Positions 39,589 to 48,981 of a DNA stretch of 64,000 nt are shown piece by piece. This DNA is from Citreimonas salinaria (GTDB lineage: Bacteria > Pseudomonadota > Alphaproteobacteria > Rhodobacterales > Rhodobacteraceae), in the NCBI RefSeq assembly GCF_900107235.1, contig NZ_FNPF01000005.1, positions 62,001-126,000 on the forward strand, read 5' to 3'. The notes under the pieces are model-generated. The model was not told the origin of the DNA. It saw only the letters and a program-made list of their open reading frames with translations, and did no database searches. Within the stretch, counting starts at the first letter, position 1; every line of letters begins with the position of its first letter. The translations under genes were made by a program, and so were the position numbers.

Positions 39589-40797
39589 TCAGACGCGCCC
39601 CAGCGCCAGCACCGCGTTGAGGCCCCCGAAGGCGAAGGCGTTGGACAGGACCACGTCCACCTCGGCCTCGCGCGCCTCGTTCGGAACCACGTCCAGCGCG
39701 CATTCCGGATCGGGTTCCTCGTAGCCGATCGTCGGCGCGATCACCCCGTCCCGCAGCGCCATGATGCAGGCCAGCAGCTCGACCGCGCCGGTGCCGCCGA
39801 TCAGGTGGCCGTGCATCGACTTGGTGGACGAGATCATCAGGTCGTCCGCATGGTGCCCGAACACGTCCGCCACCGCCGCGCACTCGGTCTTGTCGTTGGC
39901 CGCCGTCCCGGTCCCGTGCGCGTTGATATAGCCGACGCGCTCATGGTCGATCCCGCCGTCGCGCAACGCGCCGCGGATCGCCCGCGCGGCCCCCTGTTTC
40001 GACGGCATCACGATGTCCGCGGCGTCCGACGTGGCCGCGAATCCCACCACCTCGGCCAGGATCTCGGCCCCGCGCGCGCGGGCGTGCTCGTACTCCTCGA
40101 ACACGAACAGGCCCGCTCCCTCGCCCTGCACCATCCCGTTCCGGGTGGCCGAGAAGGGCCGGCAGGCATCGCGCGACATGACGCGGAGGCCTTCCCACGC
40201 CTTCACGCCGCCGAAGCACAGCATCGATTCCGATCCACCGGTCACCATCGCGGTGCACAGCCCCGAGCGGACCATCGCGAAGGCCTGCCCCATCGCATGG
40301 TTCGACGACGAACAGGCCGTGGCCACCGTGAAGCTGGGGCCGCGCAGGTTGAACTCCATGCTCACATGGCTGGCGGCGGCGTTGTTCATCAGCTTCGGGA
40401 CAACGAAGGGATGGACGCGGTTCTTGCCCTCTTCGTAGACGGCGCGGTAATTCTCGTCCTGCGTGGTCAGCCCGCCGCCCGACGTGCCCAGCACGACGCC
40501 CGCGCGGTCGGCCAGCTCTCCGTTGAAGTCGAGCCCCGACTGCCCCAGCGCCTCGCGCGCGGCGATCAGCGTGAACTGGGTGAAGCGGTCATACAGCGCC
40601 AGCTGCTGGCGGTTGAAGCGATCCTCGGGCGTATAGTCGCGCACCTGCCCGCCGATGCGAATCGCCAGCCGCTCGACATCGCGGAAATGCAGCTCGCCGA
40701 TCCCGCAGCGCCCCTCGCGCATTGCCTCCATCGTCGAGGGAACGTCGTGGCCCAACGGGTTGATCGTGCCCGCGCCGGTGATGACGACGCGCTTCAC
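39589..40797 (-). CDS. Beta-ketoacyl-ACP synthase (FabF/NodE-like)
   Basis: A 402-residue KAS II-type condensing enzyme. The catalytic triad is intact: Cys162 in TACSSSNHA, His294 in NAHGTGT and His331 in the KSMHGHLIGG block. Chain elongation with malonyl-ACP is the expected reaction. It starts with GTG overlapping the stop of the preceding acyl carrier protein gene (GTGA), so the two proteins are made together. With lpxD just upstream, this is probably a dedicated module making an unusual hydroxy- or long-chain acyl group for lipid A, not the housekeeping FabF; this is inference. Confidence 0.9.
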   Translation of the reverse strand: MKRVVITGAGTINPLGHDVPSTMEAMREGRCGIGELHFRDVERLAIRIGGQVRDYTPEDRFNRQQLALYDRFTQFTLIAAREALGQSGLDFNGELADRAGVVLGTSGGGLTTQDENYRAVYEEGKNRVHPFVVPKLMNNAAASHVSMEFNLRGPSFTVATACSSSNHAMGQAFAMVRSGLCTAMVTGGSESMLCFGGVKAWEGLRVMSRDACRPFSATRNGMVQGEGAGLFVFEEYEHARARGAEILAEVVGFAATSDAADIVMPSKQGAARAIRGALRDGGIDHERVGYINAHGTGTAANDKTECAAVADVFGHHADDLMISSTKSMHGHLIGGTGAVELLACIMALRDGVIAPTIGYEEPDPECALDVVPNEAREAEVDVVLSNAFAFGGLNAVLALGRV

Positions 40798-41054
40798 GCG
40801 TGCTGCTCGTCCATCAGCTTGCGGATGCCCGCGACGATCTGCCCGACCGAAGAGATGTCGAAATCCGAGCCCTGCGGATCGTTGGCGTTGAACGGAACCG
40901 AGATGTCGAACGTTTCCTCGATGGCAAATATCGCCTCGACCAGGCCCAGGCTGTCGATGCCCAGTTCCTCGGGGGTCGAGTCGAGCGTCACGTCCGACGG
41001 CTCGAGCATGGCCTGTTCGGCGATGATCGCGATCACCCGGTCCTGCACATCCAT
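40794..41054 (-). CDS. Dedicated acyl carrier protein
   Basis: An 86-residue acidic ACP. The phosphopantetheine attachment site is Ser35 in LGIDSLGLVE, followed by an acidic recognition helix (EAIFAIEETFDI). It is longer and more divergent than housekeeping AcpP (about 77), with an insertion near NDPQGSDFD, in the manner of specialised ACPs such as rhizobial AcpXL. AGGAAATCAGCG precedes the ATG. Its stop overlaps the synthase start and lpxD lies 35 bp upstream, so the three genes form an operon. Confidence 0.9.
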   Translation of the reverse strand: MDVQDRVIAIIAEQAMLEPSDVTLDSTPEELGIDSLGLVEAIFAIEETFDISVPFNANDPQGSDFDISSVGQIVAGIRKLMDEQHA

Positions 41055-41089
41055 CGCTGATTTCCTCGTGCTGCCGTATCGCGCCCGAT

Positions 41090-42199
41090 CTAGTCGCTCT
41101 GCGGCGTATTTGAAACCGCTTTCTTGAGCGCTGCGACGTCGCGGAACAGGCGCGGCAGCCGGCGCAGCGCCTTGTAGCTTTCCACGTGGCTGTCCATCTT
41201 CATCGCCGGATAGCCCAGCATCACCCGCCCCGCCGGCACGTTGGCCAGCGCGATCGTGGCACCTGCCAGGATCGCGCGGTCGCCGATATGGATGTTGTCC
41301 GACGCGCCCGCCTTGCCGCCCATCACCACGCCCTCGCCCAGCACGGTCGAGCCGGCGATGCCTACCTGCGCGCACAGCATGCAGTCGCGCCCGATGACTA
41401 CGTTGTGGCCGACCTGCACGAGGTTGTCGATCTTGACGCCGTCGCCGATCACCGTGTCGCGCACCGTGCCCCGGTCGATGCAGGTCTTTGCGCCCACCTC
41501 GACGTCGTCGCCGATGGCGACGCCTCCCAGGCTGTGGATCCGCGCCCAGCCTTGCGCGGTCGCGGTGCCCTCGGCGCCCAGCGTGGCACGGGCAAGTTCG
41601 GGCCCCGAGGGCTCGGGCGTCACGAAGGAAAAGCCGTCGGCGCCGATGCAGGCGCCCGGCTGCGAGATGAAGCGCGCACCGATCCGCACCCTCGCGCCGA
41701 TCTGCACGCCGGCATGGATCAGCGCGCGCGCGCCGATCTCGGTGTCGGCGCCCACATGCACCTGCGGGCCGATCACGCTGCCCGCGCCGATCTGCGCGCG
41801 CGGGCCAATCACGCTGAACGGCCCGATCGACACGTCGTCCCCCAGCGCCGCCGACGGATCCACCACCGCCGAGGGATGGACCCCCGGCGCATAGCCCTGC
41901 CCGGGATCCATCATGGCCGAGACGGTCGACAGCGCGAAGCGCGGGCGCGGGGCAAGGATCGCCGCCCGAAGCCCGTGGCCGCGCCAGTCGGCGCCCTCCC
42001 ACATCAGCGCTGCGCGCGCACGACCCTCGGCAAGGCCCGCCGCGAATTCGGGCTTCATCGCCAGCGCAAGATCGTCCGCGCCGGCCAGTGCCGGTTCCGC
42101 CAACCTGACGACGCACAGATCGCCGTCGCCCTCGGCCTTCATGCCAAGGGCGACGGCGATCTCGGCGATGGAATGGCGGTCGGGGGTCGGGCTGGACAT
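41090..42199 (-). CDS. lpxD: UDP-3-O-acylglucosamine N-acyltransferase
   Basis: LpxD adds the second 3-hydroxyacyl chain to UDP-3-O-acyl-glucosamine in lipid A synthesis, taking the chain from an ACP. The 369-residue protein has a uridine-binding N-terminal domain (about 1-100), then a left-handed beta helix of many hexapeptide repeats (I/V-G-x-x-x patterns, about 110-320) with the catalytic His in [12 protein letters not shown] at about 263, and a short helical C-terminus. GGAGGAGCC precedes the ATG. lpxA, lpxB and fabZ, its usual neighbours, are not here; instead an ACP and a condensing enzyme follow. Confidence 0.94.
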   Translation of the reverse strand: MSSPTPDRHSIAEIAVALGMKAEGDGDLCVVRLAEPALAGADDLALAMKPEFAAGLAEGRARAALMWEGADWRGHGLRAAILAPRPRFALSTVSAMMDPGQGYAPGVHPSAVVDPSAALGDDVSIGPFSVIGPRAQIGAGSVIGPQVHVGADTEIGARALIHAGVQIGARVRIGARFISQPGACIGADGFSFVTPEPSGPELARATLGAEGTATAQGWARIHSLGGVAIGDDVEVGAKTCIDRGTVRDTVIGDGVKIDNLVQVGHNVVIGRDCMLCAQVGIAGSTVLGEGVVMGGKAGASDNIHIGDRAILAGATIALANVPAGRVMLGYPAMKMDSHVESYKALRRLPRLFRDVAALKKAVSNTPQSD

Positions 42200-42244
42200 G
42201 GCTCCTCCGGAGTGGCGGCGGCCGCGCGGGCCGCGCGCCCCGGT

Positions 42245-43873
42245 CTAGCCCTGACCGATGCGCAACGCCACCCCGGCATCGGCCAGCGCGCGCCAGATCG
42301 CGCCGTCGCGGCCGTAGACGTCCTCGCGGTACTGCACGTTGCCCTTGGCCTGCGTGAAGGCCGTCCGGTAATCCAGATGAACCGGCACGTTCTGTTCGAG
42401 CGGCACGGTGGTGTTCCGCCCGGTCTGCAGAATCGACTGGAAGAAGCGCTCGGGGTCTTCCTGCTGCGGGGCCAGCAGCGCGTAGGCGAATTCGTGCGGA
42501 TCCTGCAGCCGGATGCAGCCGTGGCTGAATGTGCGGGTCGAGCGCGAGAACAGCTGCTTGGCCGGCGTGTCGTGCAGGTAGATGTTGTAGCGGTTGGGGA
42601 ACATGAACTTCACCGTCCCCAGCGCGTTCTCCGGCCCCGGCTTCTGGCGCATGGAGAAGGGAAAGGTGCGCGAATTGTACCGGGCGAACCCACGCCCCCG
42701 GTTCACCACCCGTCCGCTGCTGTCAATCACGTCGAGATGCGAATGCGCGTACGGATTGCGGCGCATCGCCGGCAGGTATTCGTCGACGATGATCGAGCGC
42801 GGCACGTACCAGTAGGGATTGATGACCATGTGCTCCATCACATCCGAAAACTCGGGCGATTGACGGTCGCGGTCCTGATGCCCCACGACCGAGCGCGTGC
42901 GGAAGGTGGTCTTGCCGTCGTCGATGAGCTGCGCATGGAAGTCAGCGAGGTTGACCACCACGTGCCGATCGCCGCGGCCGCCTTCCAGGTTCAGCCAGCG
43001 TTCCCGCTCCATCGCCACGATCACCGATTTCAGCCGCTCCTCGGGGGGCACGTTGATCGCGCTCAGCGTGCTGGGCCCGGCGACGCCGTCGACCTCGAGC
43101 CCGTGATCCTGCTGGAACTGACGCACCGCCGTCTCCATGCGCTCGTCGTAGCGCGTGCCCAGATGCGGAGGCAGATAATCCATCGTCACCAGCCGGTCGC
43201 GCAGGGCCACCACGGCGTCGCCGCGATCGCCCGCTTCCAGCGCGCGGGCGCGCACCGGCATGCCCCAGCCCCCAAGCGAGATGGTTCGTTCAAGCAGCAT
43301 CTTGGTGCGCATCAGCCGGGTGTATTCAAGGCTGTCGGGCGCCAGATCGCGCAGCACCTTGCGCGCGTCGCCAGCGTCGATCCGCGCAAGCAGCGCGTCG
43401 GCGTCGCGCTCGGGTCGCTCGCGCTTGATGGCGCTGACGACGGCGTTGGGTTCGAGGATGCCCGACTGGATGTCGCGGGCGAAGCGGAGGTAGGTCTCGC
43501 TCAGGGCAATCTCGACCGCCGCGCGCTCGTCGGCCGAGCGGGCCGCGGACATCCGCGCCACCAAGCCACTCGCGTCGTAACTGCGCGCCGGAAGGCCATG
43601 CGCGTCAGCGTTCGACAACGCGTCAAGCAGCGCCGCACGGCGGGCGCTGTACACCTCGCCCGACCCGGTCCACAGCGGCTCGAAATCGCGCGCGCGGTAG
43701 AAGGACGCGACCGCCGGATCACCATTGAGGTTCTCTGCCACCGCCTGCCTGAACGGCGACACCGACAGCGAAAGATCCGACTGCGCAGCGGCCGGCGCGG
43801 TGGCTAGAAGTGCGGCCGCCAGCAGGACTGGCCTTGCCAGCCGCCAACGGCCGGTGACGCTGGGATTGATCAT
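42245..43873 (-). CDS. L,D-transpeptidase (YcbB/LdtD type)
   Basis: A 542-residue periplasmic enzyme predicted to make 3-3 (meso-DAP to meso-DAP) peptidoglycan crosslinks. A Sec signal peptide ends near APAAAQ (about residue 31). A helical scaffold domain (about 40-210) follows, then a peptidoglycan-binding module (AVRQFQQDHGLEVDGVAG at about 245-262) and the YkuD catalytic domain with SHGCIRL at about 452-458, whose Cys is the nucleophile. This order is that of E. coli YcbB. It is divergent from a YcbK/MepK-like gene, the same pairing found in E. coli. Confidence 0.93.
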   Translation of the reverse strand: MINPSVTGRWRLARPVLLAAALLATAPAAAQSDLSLSVSPFRQAVAENLNGDPAVASFYRARDFEPLWTGSGEVYSARRAALLDALSNADAHGLPARSYDASGLVARMSAARSADERAAVEIALSETYLRFARDIQSGILEPNAVVSAIKRERPERDADALLARIDAGDARKVLRDLAPDSLEYTRLMRTKMLLERTISLGGWGMPVRARALEAGDRGDAVVALRDRLVTMDYLPPHLGTRYDERMETAVRQFQQDHGLEVDGVAGPSTLSAINVPPEERLKSVIVAMERERWLNLEGGRGDRHVVVNLADFHAQLIDDGKTTFRTRSVVGHQDRDRQSPEFSDVMEHMVINPYWYVPRSIIVDEYLPAMRRNPYAHSHLDVIDSSGRVVNRGRGFARYNSRTFPFSMRQKPGPENALGTVKFMFPNRYNIYLHDTPAKQLFSRSTRTFSHGCIRLQDPHEFAYALLAPQQEDPERFFQSILQTGRNTTVPLEQNVPVHLDYRTAFTQAKGNVQYREDVYGRDGAIWRALADAGVALRIGQG

Positions 43874-44236
43874 GCGCGTGTCCTCTTGTTCCTCTGCCGC
43901 AACTCGCCGTCATGCCGGAAGCGTGTCCGGCGGCCCGCGATGTGTCTACATCATTTACGCGCAACGTCCTCAAAGGTTTCGGAAAGTGACGATTGCGTGA
44001 CGCGAGGAGAGCCTGCCGTGACCATCCATGCCGCGCGGCAACAGCACACCGGCCTTCGCGCCGATTGCGCAGAAATCCGCTTGCGCGGGGAAGTTCCGTC
44101 CAAGGCAACCTTTTCCGTTAACCTGATTCGTGCGATACACGCCTTGTCCCAGAGGACAGGGACAGACGGACCCGCAGAGGTTCCAGTGACAGGTAGAACT
44201 CACAGGTAAATCCAGCGACCACGGGACAGGCGCTTC
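43874..44236. other. 363-bp divergent intergenic region
   Basis: No gene seen; short open frames here have no family features. It must hold the promoters of the L,D-transpeptidase and the MepK-like gene. It contains a GTTAAC (44117-44122) next to a GATTC (44125-44129), the latter a possible CcrM GANTC methylation site, and a TGTCC-CAGA-GGACA dyad near 44145. None is enough for a firm call. Confidence 0.5.
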
Positions 44237-44806
44237 ATGACAGCAAACTCTTCGACCGGGCTCACCCGGCGCGCGCTTCTTGGCGCGTTCGCGGCGACCA
44301 CGCTGACCGCGGCCCCGACGTTTTCACACGCGGCAGGCTTTCTGAAAGGCGCAGGCGACATCCGCCGGCTGCGTATGGTGAACCCGCGCAACGGCGAACG
44401 GCTCGACATGGTGTACTGGGTGGAAGGGGATTACATCTCCGACGCCCTGACCGAGATCTCTCGCTTCATGCGCGATTGGCGAACCAACGACGTCAAGGCC
44501 ATCGACGCGCGGACGATCGACATCATGGCGGCCTCGCACAACCTTCTGGATGTATCCGAGCCCTATGCCCTGATCTCGGGCTACCGCAGCCCGAAGACCA
44601 ACAACATGCTGCGCAGCCAGTCGGGCGGCGTGGCCAAGAACTCGCGCCACCTTCGCGGCGAAGCGGCAGACCTGCGTCTGCATTCGCGCAGCGTCTCGCA
44701 GATGGCGCGCGCGGCGGCGGCCTGCCGGGCCGGCGGCGTCGGCCGGTACAGCGGCTCGAACTTCGTGCACATGGATTGCGGTCCCGTGCGCAGCTGGGGT
44801 TCGTGA
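44237..44806 (+). CDS. YcbK/MepK-type (DUF882) murein endopeptidase, Tat-exported
   Basis: A 189-residue protein with a Tat signal (twin Arg in LTRRALLGAF, cleavage near SHA at about residue 32) and a DUF882/M15-like domain. Zinc-site residues are seen in SGYRSPKTNN (about 114), SRHLRGEAADLR with His and Asp at about 137-145, and FVHMDCG with His at about 175. E. coli MepK (YcbK) of this family cleaves 3-3 crosslinks, and its gene adjoins ycbB. The divergent LdtD-like gene here repeats that pairing, so the two probably balance 3-3 crosslink making and breaking. Confidence 0.9.
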   Translation: MTANSSTGLTRRALLGAFAATTLTAAPTFSHAAGFLKGAGDIRRLRMVNPRNGERLDMVYWVEGDYISDALTEISRFMRDWRTNDVKAIDARTIDIMAASHNLLDVSEPYALISGYRSPKTNNMLRSQSGGVAKNSRHLRGEAADLRLHSRSVSQMARAAAACRAGGVGRYSGSNFVHMDCGPVRSWGS

Positions 44807-44838
44807 CACGATCATCCGGCGACACTTCCATACCGATC

Positions 44839-44866
44839 GAAGCGCCCCTCGCGGGCGCTTCTTTCG
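44839..44866 (+). terminator. Rho-independent terminator of the MepK-like gene
   Basis: GAAGCGCCC pairs with GGGCGCTTC across CTCGC and is followed by TTTCGTT, 33 bp after the stop. Confidence 0.82.
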
Positions 44867-45048
44867 TTAAGAACACCGTCAACACGCTGGGGTTCCGCAG
44901 GTCACGCAAGAAAATGCCTTGGTCGAGGTTAATGCCTGCCGGACGGCAATCGGGCGCGTGCCCGGCGGCCGCATTGCACAACGTCATCCATGACGGCAAC
45001 CCCCCGGCAGGGCGTCGTCCGAACGATGATCGGGATCGGGGACGAAAA

Positions 45049-45125
45049 TGGCGCGGTTGACGGGGCTCGAACCCGCGACCCCCGGCGTGACAGGCCGGTA
45101 CTCTAACCAACTGAGCTACAACCGC
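45049..45125 (-). tRNA. tRNA-Asp (anticodon GTC), copy 2 in the transcript
   Basis: Minus strand: acceptor GCGGTTG (45125-45119) pairs with CAACCGC (45059-45053), then G and encoded CCA. The anticodon loop CTGTCAC gives GTC. It is 77 nt long and identical to the upstream copy. Confidence 0.97.
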
Positions 45126-45157
45126 GCATTTCGGCGACGGCGTGACGCGGTGGGTGA

Positions 45158-45234
45158 TGGCGCGGTTGACGGGGCTCGAACCCGCGACCCCCGGCGTGAC
45201 AGGCCGGTACTCTAACCAACTGAGCTACAACCGC
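45158..45234 (-). tRNA. tRNA-Asp (anticodon GTC), copy 1 in the transcript
   Basis: Same sequence and structure as the copy at 45049-45125, separated by a 32-bp spacer. Both are on the minus strand and probably share one precursor, since the only good promoter lies upstream of this copy. Confidence 0.97.
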
Positions 45235-45266
45235 CCAAACCCGGGCGCGTCACCCGGCGTGTGGGG

Positions 45267-45295
45267 CTTCTATGATCCGCACCCTGCCCCGTCAA
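45267..45295 (-). promoter_or_regulatory. Predicted promoter of the tRNA-Asp pair
   Basis: Minus strand TTGACG (45295-45290), a 17-bp spacer, then TAGAAG (45272-45267). Initiation near 45260 gives a leader of about 26 nt before the first tRNA. Confidence 0.55.
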
Positions 45296-45486
45296 GCGCT
45301 TTTCAGGCGCCCCGGTGCAGGAATTTTGCGACCTTGCGGAATGCGCGGCCAAGGCGGCGAAACCGGCGCGATCGGATGCGCGGATACCGGACCTGGCCGG
45401 CTGACCTTGCAACCCTCCGTCGCGTCCCCGACTTGTGACCCCGGCGCGTGCTTGATACCGCTGGGACCCTATTCTGGAGAGACCGC

Positions 45487-46911
45487 ATGAACGAGATCAG
45501 CGACAACGCCCCGCCCCTGCTGCGGTTCGGCTGGGAGGAATGGGTCGCGCTGCCTGACCTCGGGCTGCCGGCGCTCAAGGCGAAGGTCGACACCGGCGCG
45601 CGCACCTCGGCGCTGCACGCCTTCGACATCGAGACCTTCGGCCCCGCCAACGCCCCCAAGGTGCGCTTCACCGTGCACCCCGTGCCGGGGCGCGAGGATC
45701 TGGTGATTCCGTGCTCGGCCCGCGTGATCGACCGCCGCAACGTCACCTCGTCCAACGGCGAGACGGAATCGCGCTACGTCATCGCCTCGTCGCTGCGTGT
45801 GGGCGACGAAAGCTGGCGGATCGAGATGACGCTGACCAACCGCGACCGGATGGCGTCGCGCATGCTGCTGGGGCGCGAGGCGCTGAAGGACCACATCACC
45901 ATCGTCGCCACCGACCGGTTCCAGCAGCCGAAGCTCAGCTACGACGTCTATACCAGCGCGGGCTTGCGCAAGACGGCGCCGAACCGGTCGCTGCGGATCG
46001 CAGTGCTGAGCCGCGAGGACAATTATTCCACGCGCAGGCTAGTCGAGGAAGGCGAGGCGCGCGGCCACAGCGTCGAGGTGATCGACACCACGCGCTGCTA
46101 CATGGCGATCAACGCGCTGAGCCCCGAGGTGCACTACGACGGCAAGCGCCTGCCCCGCTACGACGCGGTGATTCCGCGCATCGGCGCGTCGATCACCAGC
46201 TACGGCACCGCCGTGATCCGCCAGTTCGAGACGATCGGCACCTTCTGCCTGAACGGATCGGACGGCATCACTGCCTCGCGCGACAAGCTTTACGCGCACC
46301 AGCTGATGGCGCGGCACCGGATCGGCATGCCGAACACCGCCTTCGCGGCCAGCCCCAAGGACACCGACAGCCTGATGCGGCTGGTCGGCACGGCGCCGCT
46401 GATCGTCAAGCTGCTGGAATCGACCCAGGGCAAGGGCGTGGTGTTGGCCGAGACCAAGAAGGCCGCGCAATCCGTGATCGACGCGTTCCGGGGCCTCAAG
46501 GCGAACTTCCTGGTGCAGGACTTCGTCAAGGAAGCCGCCGGAGAGGACATCCGCTGCCTCGTCGTGGGCGGCAAGGTCGTCGCCTCGATGAAGCGCACCG
46601 GGGCCGAGGGCGATTTCCGCTCCAACCTGCACCGTGGCGGGTCCGCGAAGGTGGTGCGCATCACCCGCGAGGAACGCGAGACCGCCCTGCGCGCCGCCAA
46701 GGCGTTCAAGCTTGGCATCGCCGGGGTCGACCTGCTGCGGTCGGAGACCGGGCCTAAGGTGCTGGAGGTGAATTCCTCTCCCGGGCTGGAAGGCATCGAG
46801 ACCGCGACCAAGAAGAACATCGCGGGGCTTGTCATGGACCATATCGAGGCCCGCGTGCGCCCTGCCCCGGTGCGGTCGCGTCAGGGCATGCGCGAGGGAA
46901 GCGAGGACTAG
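45487..46911 (+). CDS. Fusion of RimB-like protease domain and RimK-type ATP-grasp ligase
   Basis: A 474-residue two-domain protein. Residues about 15-145 form the putative ATP-dependent zinc protease/RimB domain (retropepsin-like), with the active-site [13 protein letters not shown] at about 36-48 and [10 protein letters not shown] at about 131. Residues about 175-465 form a RimK-like ATP-grasp ligase: [10 protein letters not shown] at about 233, the ATP-binding [16 protein letters not shown] at about 309 and the metal-binding [12 protein letters not shown] at about 426. E. coli RimK adds glutamates to ribosomal protein S6, and Pseudomonas RimB is a separate protease acting with RimK; here the two are one chain. 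The target is uncertain. GGAGAGACC precedes the ATG. Confidence 0.88.
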   Translation: MNEISDNAPPLLRFGWEEWVALPDLGLPALKAKVDTGARTSALHAFDIETFGPANAPKVRFTVHPVPGREDLVIPCSARVIDRRNVTSSNGETESRYVIASSLRVGDESWRIEMTLTNRDRMASRMLLGREALKDHITIVATDRFQQPKLSYDVYTSAGLRKTAPNRSLRIAVLSREDNYSTRRLVEEGEARGHSVEVIDTTRCYMAINALSPEVHYDGKRLPRYDAVIPRIGASITSYGTAVIRQFETIGTFCLNGSDGITASRDKLYAHQLMARHRIGMPNTAFAASPKDTDSLMRLVGTAPLIVKLLESTQGKGVVLAETKKAAQSVIDAFRGLKANFLVQDFVKEAAGEDIRCLVVGGKVVASMKRTGAEGDFRSNLHRGGSAKVVRITREERETALRAAKAFKLGIAGVDLLRSETGPKVLEVNSSPGLEGIETATKKNIAGLVMDHIEARVRPAPVRSRQGMREGSED

Positions 46912-46931
46912 GTGTCGCAGGCCGCGCGCTC

Positions 46932-46960
46932 TTTACCCGGACGCCGGCATTTCCTATATA
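46932..46960 (+). promoter_or_regulatory. Predicted promoter of the sufT-like gene
   Basis: TTTACC (46932-46937), an exact 17-bp spacer, then TATATA (46955-46960), an unusually good sigma-70-type match in this GC-rich sequence. The leader to the GTG at 46994 would be about 27 nt. Confidence 0.65.
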
Positions 46961-46993
46961 AACGCTAAGGCTTGCATCAACGAGGATCGTCCA

Positions 46994-47356
46994 GTGACAG
47001 ACCAGAGCCCGAAGATCGAAGGCGCGCCGCTGATCGCCCCCTCGAGCACCGACCATCCGCTCTACGATCAGGTGGTCGAGGCCTGCCGCACGGTTTACGA
47101 CCCCGAGATCCCGGTGAACATCTACGACCTCGGCCTGGTCTACACGATCGAGATCAGCGACGAGAACGCCGTCAACGTCACCATGACGCTGACCGCGCCC
47201 GGCTGCCCCGTCGCCGGCGAGATGCCCGGTTGGCTGGCCGAGGCGATCGAGCCACTGCCCGGGGTCAAGCAAGTCGACGTCGAAATCACCTGGGACCCGC
47301 CTTGGGGCATGGACATGATGACCGACGAGGCGCGCCTGGAACTGGGTTTCATGTAG
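46994..47356 (+). CDS. sufT: SufT-like (MIP18/DUF59) Fe-S cluster assembly protein
   Basis: A 120-residue DUF59/MIP18-family protein, which helps Fe-S cluster delivery in the SUF pathway. Family blocks are VYDPEIPVNIYDLGLVY at about 36-52 and LTAPGCPVAGEMPGW at about 75-89, containing the conserved Cys. The last part, WDPPWGMDMMTDEARLELG, is the usual C-terminus. No ATG lies near the domain start; the GTG at 46994, 7 nt after GAGGA, fits. The A-type carrier gene lies 1.6 kb downstream after an unrelated secreted enzyme. sufBCDS are not in the window. Confidence 0.9.
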   Translation: MTDQSPKIEGAPLIAPSSTDHPLYDQVVEACRTVYDPEIPVNIYDLGLVYTIEISDENAVNVTMTLTAPGCPVAGEMPGWLAEAIEPLPGVKQVDVEITWDPPWGMDMMTDEARLELGFM

Positions 47357-47387
47357 AACGCGCCCACACGTTGATCGGCAGCGATAC

Positions 47388-47414
47388 CGGCCGGCCCTTA
47401 GGGGTCGGCCGTTT
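47388..47414 (+). terminator. Rho-independent terminator of the sufT-like gene
   Basis: CGGCCG pairs with CGGCCG, with CCC/GGG pairing inside around TTA, then TTTGCGTTT follows. It lies 31 bp after the stop. Confidence 0.72.
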
Positions 47415-47576
47415 GCGTTTCGGCAACCGGCGTCCGGCGGTGCTCCGCCGATGCACCGGCCGAGTCGGCCGCCTCGTCACTAAACCTTCGCGTGCGCGTC
47501 AACTTTGCGTTACCATTCCTTCAACGCCCGGTCACAGGGCGGCTGCATCACGATGCCACTCAACTGGAGGTCCACT

Positions 47577-48827
47577 ATGAACAAATTCTGCATGACGGCC
47601 ATCTGCGCGCTGGCCGCCGCTCCTGCCTTTGCCGAAAGCCACATGGCGTCCGACGCCATGGCAAAGGCCGGCCTCACCTATGGCGTCCGTCCCGCGTACC
47701 TGGTCTCGAAGATGGAGGACGGCCCGCTGAAGGACGAACTGGCCGCCTGCCTCGGCAATACGCCGGAGCGGTCGGCCTTCTCCATCGGTCACCGCGGCGC
47801 GCCGCTGATGTTCCCCGAGCATACCGCGGAATCCAACATGGCTGCCGCCTCGATGGGCGCGGGCATCCTGGAATGCGACGTGACCTTCACGGCCGACAAG
47901 GAACTGGTCTGCCGCCACGCGCAGAACGACCTGCACACCACGACGAACATCGTGGTGACCGACCTGGCGGAGAATTGCACCACGCCGTTCACGCCCGCCA
48001 GCGGCGACACGGATGCGTCGGCCGAATGCCGCACGTCCGACCTGACGCTGGCCGAGTTCCGCACGCTCGAGCCGAAGATGGACGCGTCCGATGCGTCGGC
48101 CACCACGGCCGAGGAATACCTGGGCGGCACGGCAGACTGGCGTACCGACCTCTACGCCAACGATGCGACGCTGCTGACCCACGCCGAATCGATTGCGCTG
48201 TTCGACAGCCTGGGCGCCGACTTCACCCCCGAGCTTAAGTCGCCTTCGGTCGAGATGCCCTTCGACGGGTTCAGCCAGGAAGACTACGCCCAGAAGATGA
48301 TCGACGAGTACAAGGACGCCGGCATCGACCCGTCGCGCGTATGGCCGCAAAGCTTCAACCTCGACGACGTGCTCTACTGGATCGAGAACGAGCCCGAATT
48401 CGGTGCGCAGGCCGTTTATCTCGACGATCGCTACGAGGCTTCCGACGAAGACGAGGGCGCGATCGACCCGATGGACGCCTCGACCTTCAAGCCGACGATG
48501 CAGGAATTGGCCGACATGGGCGTCAATTACATCGCGCCGCCGCTCTGGATGCTGATCACGCTGAACGATGCGGGCGAGATGGTGCCGTCGGTCTATGCCG
48601 AGCAGGCGCAGGAAGCGGGCCTCGAGATCATCACCTGGACGCTGGAGCGTTCGGGTCCGCTCGCGTCGGGCGGAGGCTGGTACTTCCAGTCGGTGAGCGA
48701 CGCGATCGACACTGACGGCGACTACTTCGAGGTTCTCGACGTTCTGGCGCAGGACGTGGGCGTCGCGGGCGTGTTCTCGGACTGGCCGGCGACGACCACC
48801 TTCTACGCCAACTGCAAGGGCCTGTAA
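47577..48827 (+). CDS. Secreted glycerophosphodiester phosphodiesterase
   Basis: A 416-residue GDPD that hydrolyses glycerophosphodiesters to glycerol 3-phosphate and an alcohol. A Sec signal peptide ends at PAFA (about residue 19). The GDPD TIM-barrel signature is seen in [14 protein letters not shown] at about 69-82, with catalytic His and Arg, then ILECDVTFT (Glu and Asp metal ligands) at about 97 and a second His in [12 protein letters not shown]. The length (typical periplasmic GlpQ is about 350) comes from insertions at about 140-190. It is its own unit, with GGAGG before the ATG and a strong terminator after. It probably scavenges phosphate and glycerol from lipid head groups. Confidence 0.92.
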   Translation: MNKFCMTAICALAAAPAFAESHMASDAMAKAGLTYGVRPAYLVSKMEDGPLKDELAACLGNTPERSAFSIGHRGAPLMFPEHTAESNMAAASMGAGILECDVTFTADKELVCRHAQNDLHTTTNIVVTDLAENCTTPFTPASGDTDASAECRTSDLTLAEFRTLEPKMDASDASATTAEEYLGGTADWRTDLYANDATLLTHAESIALFDSLGADFTPELKSPSVEMPFDGFSQEDYAQKMIDEYKDAGIDPSRVWPQSFNLDDVLYWIENEPEFGAQAVYLDDRYEASDEDEGAIDPMDASTFKPTMQELADMGVNYIAPPLWMLITLNDAGEMVPSVYAEQAQEAGLEIITWTLERSGPLASGGGWYFQSVSDAIDTDGDYFEVLDVLAQDVGVAGVFSDWPATTTFYANCKGL

Positions 48828-48868
48828 GGCCTGCGCGACCGGGTCCGCGGACCCGCCGCCAGATCGTT

Positions 48869-48897
48869 GGGGCCGGCCTTTTGCGCCGGCCCCTTTT
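48869..48897 (+). terminator. Rho-independent terminator of the GDPD gene
   Basis: GGGGCCGGC pairs with GCCGGCCCC across a 7-nt loop, followed by TTTT, 41 bp after the stop. Confidence 0.88.
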
Positions 48898-48981
48898 CGT
48901 TCGGCCGCGCCGCTTGTGCCCCCCGCCCGTTGTCTTGAGCGGTCCGAACCCCTAGATTGTTCCCAAAGCAAGGAGACAGCG

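Noticed and set aside
44140-44190. GGACAGGGACAG-type direct repeats before the MepK-like gene as a CRISPR or IS end
   Set aside because: The repeats are short, imperfect and too few; no spacers, no flanking duplications and no transposase nearby.
45142-45438. Plus-strand ORF beginning near a tRNA, with LTGLEPATPGVTGRYSNQLSYN
   Set aside because: This peptide is the well-known false translation of an antisense tRNA-Asp; it overlaps tRNA copy 1.
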